DNA of 20,807 nt from the IMG/VR virus record IMGVR_UViG_3300037553_000436, positions 1-20,807 of that record; one strand, 5' to 3'. Within the stretch, counting starts at the first letter, position 1, and every line of letters starts with the position of its first letter. The translations under genes were made by a program, and so were the position numbers. Shown piece by piece: positions 16,270 through 20,736 of this stretch. The notes under the pieces were generated by a model. It ran no database searches and was not told where the DNA came from. It worked only from the letters and a program-made list of their open reading frames with translations. This DNA is from a virus.

Positions 16270-16343
16270 GGGGGTGTACGTTGCAATATGGCCTACTGAA
16301 GGCTGAGCAGCGTGCACTCCCGGGTTGTCCTCCTTTTTCTTTT
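16270..16343 (+). terminator. Branched hairpin, terminator-like
   Basis: GGGGGTGTACG (16270-16280) pairs with CGTGCACTCCC (16311-16321), enclosing a small GCC/GGC hairpin. The T-rich tract starts about 12 nt after the stem, so this is less canonical than the others. Confidence 0.55.
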
Positions 16344-16360
16344 AATGAGTAACTATGCTC
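16334..16360 (+). promoter_or_regulatory. Leader cassette copy 7
   Basis: TTTTTCTTTTAATG is followed by GAGTA (16347-16351) pairing with TGCTC (16356-16360). The T-G wobble replaces the C-G of the usual GAGCA form, so pairing is kept. Confidence 0.6.
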
Positions 16361-16374
16361 TGAAAGGACAAACC

Positions 16375-16602
16375 ATGAAAGTTGTGAAAGACCTTGCTTT
16401 GTACATCCTGATGGCCTGCAGTATGATCTGCTGTATCGGCATCGGACACTGCGGTGCCTCCAACGGACTGACAACCGAGCAGGTCTCGGAATGTCAGCTG
16501 CTGCTGTTGGAGAAGGAAGTCTATGAGGCTCAGCGGAAGAAGGCGATGAGGTGGTCTGAGGACGCTGCCTACCACATGAAGAGGGCGATGCAGCAGCAGT
16601 GA
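16375..16602 (+). CDS. Small membrane or lipoprotein-like protein
   Basis: The 75-aa product starts at ATG 16375, eight bases after AAAGGA. A longer frame from 16312 would begin inside the preceding hairpin and is rejected. The N-terminus has two lysines and then a hydrophobic, cysteine-rich segment (about 7-22, LALYILMACSMICCIG). LMAC at 12-15 loosely resembles a lipobox. The rest is polar and helical (TEQVSECQLLLLEKEVYEAQ). It could be a lipoprotein or a single-pass membrane protein. The family is unknown. Confidence 0.7.
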   Translation: MKVVKDLALYILMACSMICCIGIGHCGASNGLTTEQVSECQLLLLEKEVYEAQRKKAMRWSEDAAYHMKRAMQQQ

Positions 16603-16611
16603 CTGTGATTG

Positions 16612-16652
16612 GGGCCGGCGCATTTCGATGCGTCGGCCCTCCCTTTTTATTT
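16612..16652 (+). terminator. Hairpin terminator with UUCG loop
   Basis: A 12-bp stem (16612-16623 with 16628-16639) is capped by TTCG. CTCCCTTTTTATTT follows. Confidence 0.85.
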
Positions 16653-16675
16653 AATGGTCTCCATGAAGTGAGACT
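16644..16675 (+). promoter_or_regulatory. Leader cassette copy 8
   Basis: TTTTTATTTAATG is followed by GGTCTC (16656-16661) pairing with GAGACT (16670-16675). The stem sequence is entirely different from the GAGCA/TGCTC type but the position is the same. Confidence 0.65.
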
Positions 16676-16687
16676 AGAGAGGAGGTC

Positions 16688-16891
16688 ATGATGACCTTTA
16701 TACAATTGTCGGTCCTCGTGGTGGCGGCGGTTAATGTCGCTATCTGCTCGGTGTTGTTATATGTTGTGTGGGAGCAGCGAAAGCTGTCTCAGCGCATCAG
16801 CCGAGTCAATGGGCGAGTCGATCGCAACTGGCGTGATTATATGTCAGAAGCGGACGAGGATGCTCAGATCACAAACGGCAGCATCTGCTGA
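16688..16891 (+). CDS. Small membrane-anchored protein
   Basis: The 67-aa product begins with two methionines. GGAGG is two bases from the first ATG (16688) and five from the second (16691), so the second may be the true start. Residues about 4-27 are a clear membrane helix (FIQLSVLVVAAVNVAICSVL and on). The rest is charged, with heptad-like LSQRISRVNGRV. It is the last gene before the long structured RNA. The family is unknown. Confidence 0.75.
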   Translation: MMTFIQLSVLVVAAVNVAICSVLLYVVWEQRKLSQRISRVNGRVDRNWRDYMSEADEDAQITNGSIC

Positions 16892-16908
16892 TTGTTGATT
16901 GAGGTGTT

Positions 16909-16966
16909 GGTCCCCGGCGTGTACGTTTTTACGTGCACGCCTGGGGCCCACTTTCTTTTTCTTTAA
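16909..16966 (+). terminator. Long hairpin terminator before the structured RNA
   Basis: GGCGTGTACGT (16916-16926) pairs with ACGTGCACGCC (16931-16941) and CCCC (16912-16915) with GGGG (16943-16946). TTTCTTTTTCTTT follows after CCCAC. It is one of the longest stems in the set. Confidence 0.85.
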
Positions 16967-16970
16967 CGGT
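16951..16970 (+). promoter_or_regulatory. Leader cassette copy 9, in front of the structured RNA
   Basis: CTTTCTTTTTCTTTAACGG matches the tract seen before the protein genes. The hairpin after it (CATGTGG 16974-16980 with CCACATG 17012-17018) serves as the first helix of the RNA. No ribosome site and start codon follow. Confidence 0.6.
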
Positions 16971-17344
16971 TCTCATGTGGACGAACTGAAAACGGCGAAA
17001 GCTGTATATAACCACATGTAGTAGAGTCGAAAGGCTTTGGTTCTATACCTCTGTACGAGGTCCGAAAGGGGCAAGTACAGGGGCGAATATGTAGTTGTTA
17101 GAGGTCGAGACATGTTCTCGATATCTGAGGTCAACCTTAATAGGAAAGTTGTATAACTCCTGAACAGGCCAACTCAGAGAAAGACGTAACTGATACCTCG
17201 TAACGCCTACTCAGCTTAGGTTGAGTAGCCGGTTGGTCGTAGCTGCCAGATGCGACCATACCGGGCCCCGATGCTCTCTGGGAGAGCTTAAGGGAGGTGT
17301 GACTTTGGGTAACCTTGCGGGACTACTGTAAAAGGTAGTTGGAG

Positions 17345-17433
17345 CTTGGAGACCCTTGGCGGAAAGTAGGAGTGGGTCCGAAGCCCTTCTCATGCAAACT
17401 ACTGGAAGCCAGGGTGTTCTCCAAGAAACCCTG
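17345..17433 (+). other. Predicted pseudoknot inside the structured RNA
   Basis: CAGGGT (17410-17415) and ACCCTG (17428-17433) form a stem. Its loop contains TCTCCAAG (17418-17425), which is an exact complement of the upstream CTTGGAGA (17345-17352). An eight-pair loop contact this close is unlikely by chance but is not proof. Confidence 0.5.
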
Positions 17434-18106
17434 CCCCTCGTAGCTGTCAGAAATACGAGATCACATCTTCAGGGAGTACCATCCTCTGGTTAACTTACTT
17501 ACCAGATGGACCGGTCTCGGGAAGGGGTGCCGCCTTAGTAGCGAATTGTTTCGTGTAACTCTGGCTGAGTCTGCAGTGGAGATTGGTGTTAGCCGATCAA
17601 AACTGCAGACAAGGCTGGGGTCTATCACTTACTAAGTTCTAAGGCCAGGTAGAGAGGCGAGACGCTTGCCAGACTTACCTGACGGTACCTAGACCGAAAA
17701 TCTAGGTTGAGGTTGACTGTAACCTTATCCAACAAAACAGTCGTCAGCGAGTTTCGACTTGCTGACTATGGCACTGTCCCGGTGTCATGAAAGTTCGTAG
17801 ATATGGGACGCTGCTCCACACAGCGTAGGTGTCAAAGCCGGGTTCATCTCCACGGTTATTAGCATCTGGTTGCAAGTGCTTTTTGGTACTTGCATTAAGG
17901 GCGTTTCCACCTGCAGATAAGGTGGTGAGTAGATCTCCCCTACAAGAATGAAGCACGGAAGGACGAATCTGGTCATTTCGTGTGGATTCAACCTGCCTAG
18001 GGAGGCCCCAACCTCTGGGCGCTATGTAAGAGACTTGGTACATCTCATCATAGCAAGTGAGGCCTTAAGAGTTCTAGTGGACTCTTGCTCCTTAAGTGGA
18101 GCGTTA

Positions 18107-18157
18107 AAGAGCGGAAAGGTATGTGCCGTTCTTGAAATATAAATGCAATCCACCTTT
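18107..18157 (+). other. Predicted H-type pseudoknot near the RNA 3' end
   Basis: AAGAGCGG (18107-18114) pairs with CCGTTCTT (18126-18133). The loop starts with AAAGGT (18115-18120), which pairs with ACCTTT (18152-18157) just before the final hairpin. Confidence 0.5.
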
Positions 18158-18159
18158 GT

Positions 18160-18185
18160 CTGGGGGGCCCTTCGGGGTCCCCCAG
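18160..18185 (+). terminator. UUCG hairpin at the RNA 3' end, no T-run
   Basis: Eleven pairs (18160-18170 with 18175-18185) are capped by TTCG inside C-G. Unlike the other hairpins it is followed by GCACC, not by T residues. It may stabilise a 3' end or act as a weak terminator rather than stop transcription fully. Confidence 0.5.
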
Positions 18186-18194
18186 GCACCTTAG

Positions 18195-18256
18195 CCTGTC
18201 GTGGGATCTGATATGGGATCAGATTCATTTGATCTTGTATGAGATCTCACGGCAGG
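18195..18256 (+). promoter_or_regulatory. Long imperfect hairpin with four GATC sites
   Basis: CCTGTCGTGGGATCT (18195-18209) pairs with AGATCTCACGGCAGG (18242-18256), 15 continuous pairs including two wobbles. The loop holds GATCA/TGATC (18217-18221, 18230-18234). An alternative pairing ATCTGAT (18206-18212) with ATCAGAT (18218-18224) excludes the inner part of the long stem. It lies 20 nt upstream of the next ribosome site and could be an RNase III cut site or a regulatory switch. GATC recurs at 18205, 18217, 18231 and 18243. Confidence 0.6.
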
Positions 18257-18292
18257 TCCTACCAACCAATGAAAGAAAAGGAGAATGAAGTT

Positions 18293-19201
18293 ATGTACTT
18301 CATCAAGCGAATGATACTGTGGGTGCTCTCAATTCTGGGAGTGGCCTTCTTCATGGTCTGCACTCTGATCTCGACGGTTCTTGGTAACAAGAACTCGACG
18401 GCGAAGTGTGGGAACTGGATGCGGGGACAGTGGTACCTCTTCATCGAGGAGCCGACAGTGGTCCTCCACTGGCTCTCGGGCTGGCGGAGTGGCCTCGTGT
18501 CTCGCTTCAACGGCTGGAGGGCTGCTCGTGCCGAGAAGAAGGCTGCAAAGCTGAAGCTGAAGGCTGAGGCTGCAGAGGCTGCAAAGCTGAAGGCAGACAA
18601 GGCAAAGGAGGCGAAGAAGGCCAAGGGACATTGGTTCCAGCGCTTCGTCTGCTGGAGCGGCTTGCTGTTCCTCGATGCGCTTGAGGCGAGAAATCGTCGA
18701 GTTCTCTCGGACTATGAGTTCGTGGGAATGCGCATGCCGGATGGCGAGTACATTCCGGTGCAGCCTGGTCAGATGCCAGAGGCGGTGTCTTCGGACATTG
18801 CTGATGGTGACGAGGGTGGCGACTGCGATGAGGAGTTCCTCATCGAGACCGAGCCGGTGGATCCCTTGGGGGACACCGACGAGGTGCTGGCAGTCGTGAC
18901 TCTGCACGATGAGGATGAGGGGCCTTTCGGGCTCCCCACCGAGACGGACGAGATGCGGACGATGCTTGAGCAGGTAGCTCAGGTCAGTGAGTTTCGACTC
19001 GCTGGCATGAGTCTGACCTGGCAGGAGCAGCTGAAGCTCTGGTCTCACATCTGCAGAGACCGGAACAAGAGCGATCGGAGTAAGCTCGCCGTTCAGGAAG
19101 CTCTGACGAAGGAGGTCGAGAGCTGGACTGGCGACGAGGGTAGTGCTCAGCAGTCTATCCGGGCTAACCTGAGCATTGGTCGCTACCCCGAGTTCCCGTG
19201 A
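18293..19201 (+). CDS. Membrane-anchored protein with Lys/Ala coiled coil and acidic region
   Basis: This is the largest gene of the right arm (302 aa). AAAGGAG (18277-18283) is nine bases from ATG 18293, which is therefore preferred over an in-frame ATG at 18239 inside the upstream hairpin. Residues 5-30 form a membrane helix (KRMILWVLSILGVAFFMVCT). Residues 76-112 are rich in K, A and E and probably a long helix. Residues 165-225 are strongly acidic, and the C-terminal third is mixed helical. The DNA for the K/A/E region contains a direct repeat. A long antisense frame covers the same bases but has no ribosome site. It lacks the standard cassette and follows the structured RNA, so it may depend on read-through or processing. 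The family is unknown. Confidence 0.8.
   Translation: MYFIKRMILWVLSILGVAFFMVCTLISTVLGNKNSTAKCGNWMRGQWYLFIEEPTVVLHWLSGWRSGLVSRFNGWRAARAEKKAAKLKLKAEAAEAAKLKADKAKEAKKAKGHWFQRFVCWSGLLFLDALEARNRRVLSDYEFVGMRMPDGEYIPVQPGQMPEAVSSDIADGDEGGDCDEEFLIETEPVDPLGDTDEVLAVVTLHDEDEGPFGLPTETDEMRTMLEQVAQVSEFRLAGMSLTWQEQLKLWSHICRDRNKSDRSKLAVQEALTKEVESWTGDEGSAQQSIRANLSIGRYPEFP
18541..18592 (+). repeat. 16-bp direct repeat inside a coding region
   Basis: GGCTGCAAAGCTGAAG occurs at 18541-18556 and 18577-18592, exactly 36 bp (12 codons) apart. It encodes the repeated AAKLK in the helix of the 302-aa protein and suggests internal duplication. Confidence 0.7.
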
Positions 19202-19398
19202 GTTGCGGGGACTGTGGTGCTGAGACTTACCTTCGGAAGGAAGGTAAGGATTGGTACCGGGTGTGTCGAGGCTGTGGAGCGAAAGCGAAGCAGTCTCGAC
19301 ACAATCCTCCATCGGTGATTGAGTTCACTGGTGGAGGTGTTCATGGTGCTTGCCTGCCTTGCGGTTGCGCCATTGAGCAGTGTGAATGCAAGGAATAG
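19198..19398 (+). CDS. Small zinc-ribbon-like cysteine-rich protein
   Basis: The 66-aa product starts with GTG at 19198 and overlaps the previous stop as GTGA, so translation is probably coupled. It has two CX2C pairs (C3/C6 and C23/C26) in the style of a zinc ribbon, with YLRKEGKDWYRVCRGCG between and across them. A second cysteine cluster follows near the end (C52, C55, C57, C62, C64), which could hold another metal. Nine cysteines in 66 residues is striking. Zinc ribbons of this kind often bind nucleic acid or RNA polymerase, which is family knowledge rather than something shown here. Confidence 0.7.
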   Translation: MSCGDCGAETYLRKEGKDWYRVCRGCGAKAKQSRHNPPSVIEFTGGGVHGACLPCGCAIEQCECKE

Positions 19399-19421
19399 AG
19401 GGGGCTAGATAGTCCCTGGTG

Positions 19422-19475
19422 TGTGGGAGCGGGGCCTTCGGGCCCTGCTTCCCCACATCCCCTTCTTTTTATTTA
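19422..19475 (+). terminator. Hairpin terminator with UUCG loop
   Basis: GCGGGGCC (19429-19436) pairs with GGCCCTGC (19441-19448) around TTCG, with one wobble. Outer TGTGGG pairs with CCCCACA with small bulges. CTTCTTTTTATTT follows. Confidence 0.8.
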
Positions 19476-19503
19476 GTGAACTTGTGCGCTCAAGTATGAG
19501 TTC
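19463..19503 (+). promoter_or_regulatory. Leader cassette copy 10
   Basis: TTCTTTTTATTTAGTG, a variant with AGTG instead of AAYG, is followed by ACTTG (19480-19484) pairing with CAAGT (19491-19495). An outer GAA/TTC pairing is possible. Confidence 0.55.
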
Positions 19504-19527
19504 TTACCAAGAAGGGAGGTTCCTATC

Positions 19528-19887
19528 ATGGGACTTCTTATGATGAGTGTTATCCTGGGCCTTGCGGTGGCTTGCCACCTGATGCAAGCTCGTCTCAAGC
19601 GGCTGGAGAGTCGCTTCATGCAGAGCGAGCTCAACGTCAATAAATACCGGCGAGAGCTCACTGCGGGTGTTCGGCAGAACGGTGTGAGCATCGGCAAGCT
19701 GACCGAGCGTCACAGCGAAGCTATTCTGCGGCTGGGTGAAGATGTCTTGATGCTGGAGAAACTGATGACTGGGTTGGCACCCGCTTCGGCTTCGGCGTTG
19801 ACTATCGAGATCGGTGACGCCGATTGCGATCACCTCCTGGAGAGTTCCACCCTCACGGTGGAGATCGACGACACAGAGCGCCAGTAG
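19528..19887 (+). CDS. Membrane-anchored coiled-coil protein
   Basis: The 119-aa product begins with a short hydrophobic helix (MGLLMMSVILGLAVACHLM), then a basic, heptad-like helical region (about 20-60, QARLKRLESRFMQSELNVNK and onward), another helix near 65-85, and an acidic polar tail. GGGAGG precedes the ATG. Its plan matches the protein encoded at 14733-15035, but sequence similarity is not obvious by eye. The family is unknown. Confidence 0.75.
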   Translation: MGLLMMSVILGLAVACHLMQARLKRLESRFMQSELNVNKYRRELTAGVRQNGVSIGKLTERHSEAILRLGEDVLMLEKLMTGLAPASASALTIEIGDADCDHLLESSTLTVEIDDTERQ

Positions 19888-19913
19888 GTAACTGCTACAG
19901 GCACAACAGGAAC

Positions 19914-19953
19914 GGGGGGCTCCTTCGGGAGTCCCCCCACTTCCTTTTTCTTT
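19914..19953 (+). terminator. Hairpin terminator with UUCG loop
   Basis: GGGGGCTCC pairs with GGAGTCCCCC across TTCG (about 19914-19937, ten pairs including one wobble). ACTTCCTTTTTCTTT follows. Confidence 0.85.
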
Positions 19954-19970
19954 AACGAGCAATTTTGCTC
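19945..19970 (+). promoter_or_regulatory. Leader cassette copy 11
   Basis: TTTTTCTTTAACG is followed by GAGCA (19957-19961) pairing with TGCTC (19966-19970), loop ATTT. Confidence 0.65.
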
Positions 19971-19988
19971 AGAAGACAAGGAGAAGTT

Positions 19989-20231
19989 ATGCGTTCGTTT
20001 TGGACTAAGTCTAGTTTCCCAATCTTGACGATTATGGCATTCCTGTTGCCAATGGTCACCTTCGTTGCATTGATCTCGATCTTCGGATCGGGTTATCTGA
20101 ACTTCGAAGAGTACGTCGGTGAGCCGTGGGGTGAGGTCTGCACGACAGTGTTCTTGATCTTACTGTTCGGTAGCGGTGGCCTGCTTGCCAGGAAGGTCGG
20201 CTATTGGGAGGTGGATATTTACGACAACTAG
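19989..20231 (+). CDS. 80-aa protein with two membrane helices
   Basis: ATG 19989 is preceded by AAGGAG at about seven bases. An in-frame ATG at 19965 lies in the leader hairpin and is rejected. Residues about 10-33 (FPILTIMAFLLPMVTFVALI) and 49-67 (EVCTTVFLILLFGSGGLLAR) are hydrophobic, giving a two-pass hairpin membrane protein with both ends on one side. Size and topology fit a class II holin or another small phage membrane protein. No lysis partner is visible nearby, so I do not call it a holin. Confidence 0.75.
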   Translation: MRSFWTKSSFPILTIMAFLLPMVTFVALISIFGSGYLNFEEYVGEPWGEVCTTVFLILLFGSGGLLARKVGYWEVDIYDN

Positions 20232-20252
20232 CCTCGGCTAGGTTCCGCCTGT

Positions 20253-20306
20253 GGGGGCCCCGAGTCACACTTCGGTGTGGCTCGGGGTCTCCCCCTTTTT
20301 CTTTTA
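20253..20306 (+). terminator. Long hairpin terminator with UUCG loop
   Basis: CCCCGAGTCACAC (20258-20270) pairs with GTGTGGCTCGGGG (20275-20287) around TTCG, thirteen pairs including one wobble. Outer G and C runs extend the stem. CCTTTTTCTTTT follows. Confidence 0.85.
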
Positions 20307-20312
20307 ATGAAT
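20295..20312 (+). promoter_or_regulatory. Leader cassette copy 12, without a clear mini-hairpin
   Basis: CTTTTTCTTTTAATGA matches the tract exactly, but the sequence after it (ATACCAATCTCTCG) does not form the small hairpin seen elsewhere. AAAGGAG and the ATG at 20337 follow as usual. Confidence 0.55.
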
Positions 20313-20336
20313 ACCAATCTCTCGAAAGGAGAAATT

Positions 20337-20660
20337 ATGAAGATATATCGTTACTTAGAGGTCACCGGGCGCAAGGGGCTGATCGGGCGGTTCGCGCTCC
20401 ATAGGCGAGCGGGCGAGCACATCCTAGGGCCCTTCCGGGATGAGGCGATTGCTAGTGGGTCCACTCTTGAGGAGTGGATTGACGATGCCGAGGTCGATGA
20501 GGAGTGGGCGCTGTTCCAGTGGGCTGGTCGCGTCGGGCTCTCGCAAGTGATTCCGGCCCGGTGCCCGCAGCGAGTACCGGCGTTCAAGATCACCGCCGTC
20601 CTCGACGTTGAAGAACCGAAGAGTCGCACCGTCATGCTGAAGCGGATCTACGCAAAGTGA
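20337..20660 (+). CDS. Small soluble hypothetical protein
   Basis: The 107-aa product starts at ATG 20337, seven bases after AAAGGAG. An earlier in-frame ATG at 20277 lies in the terminator hairpin and is rejected. The sequence is mixed alpha/beta: MKIYRYLEVTGRKGLIGRFA at the start, an acidic centre (EEWIDDAEVDEEWALFQW), and a C-terminal strand region (FKITAVLDVEEPKSRTVML). There is no membrane segment. The family is unknown. Confidence 0.75.
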   Translation: MKIYRYLEVTGRKGLIGRFALHRRAGEHILGPFRDEAIASGSTLEEWIDDAEVDEEWALFQWAGRVGLSQVIPARCPQRVPAFKITAVLDVEEPKSRTVMLKRIYAK

Positions 20661-20666
20661 AAACCA

Positions 20667-20710
20667 GGGAGCCCCTTTCGGGGGGCTCCCGCAACCCCCT
20701 TTTTCTTTTA
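20667..20710 (+). terminator. Hairpin terminator with UUCG loop
   Basis: GGGAGCCCCT (20667-20676) pairs with GGGGGCTCCC (20681-20690), ten pairs including a T-G pair that closes the TTCG loop. GCAACCCCCTTTTTCTTTT follows. Confidence 0.85.
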
Positions 20711-20713
20711 ATG
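20699..20713 (+). promoter_or_regulatory. Leader cassette copy 13
   Basis: CTTTTTCTTTTAATGG matches the tract. No mini-hairpin is obvious in the short stretch before GAAGGAG. Confidence 0.5.
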
Positions 20714-20736
20714 GCCCGTACTAACTGAAGGAGTAT

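Larger units (their letters stand above)
16967..18186 (+). ncRNA. Very large structured phage RNA, about 1.2 kb
   Basis: This stretch has no convincing coding frame on either strand, yet it is crowded with local helices. Examples: CATGTGG/CCACATG (16974/17012); CCTCTGTAC/GTACAGGGG (17048/17075, nine pairs including one T-G); TCGAGA/TCTCGA (17105/17116); CTACTCA/TGAGTAG (17207/17222); TGGTCG/CGACCA inside CCGG/CCGG (17229-17264); GTCTGCAGT/ACTGCAGAC (17569/17602) enclosing GATTGG/CCGATC; ACCTAGA/TCTAGGT (17687/17701); GTCAGCGAG/CTTGCTGAC (17743/17758); TGCAAGT/ACTTGCA (17871/17888); GCTATG/CATAGC (18021/18049). Several stems carry GAAA loops. A pseudoknot (18107-18157) and an 11-bp UUCG hairpin (18160-18185) close the 3' side. 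The 5' edge is set by the leader tract. Size, phage setting and complexity recall GOLLD and ROOL RNAs, which form large multimers, but I cannot match their consensus. It is not a tRNA, tmRNA or recognised intron. It could be two adjacent RNAs. Confidence 0.8.

Noticed and set aside
16208-16705. A 165-codon minus-strand frame across 16208-16705
   Set aside because: It runs through two terminator hairpins, a leader cassette and the ends of three plus-strand genes. It has no ribosome site and its composition looks like a shadow.
18107-18133. Resemblance of the AAGAGCGG/CCGTTCTT stem to group II intron domain V (AGC paired with GTT)
   Set aside because: There is no two-nucleotide bulge, no distal helix with a GNRA loop, no intron-encoded protein, and no split gene around the region.
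16967-18186. Group I intron, tRNA cluster or tmRNA as an explanation of the non-coding region
   Set aside because: I find no conserved group I core, no cloverleaf with a GTTCRA-type arm, no tag reading frame, and no exon halves in the flanking genes.
17744-18228. Short frames of about 60-100 codons inside the structured RNA region (for example 17744-18043 minus and 17948-18142 plus)
   Set aside because: None has a ribosome site, they cross several predicted helices, and their lengths are expected by chance.
18329-19312. A 327-codon open frame on the minus strand opposite the 302-aa gene
   Set aside because: It has no ribosome site, opposes all neighbouring genes, runs across the next gene and has the Leu/Arg/His-rich composition of a GC-rich antisense shadow.
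19989-20231. Calling the two-helix 80-aa protein a holin
   Set aside because: The topology fits, but no endolysin or spanin is nearby and small two-helix proteins are common in such islands.
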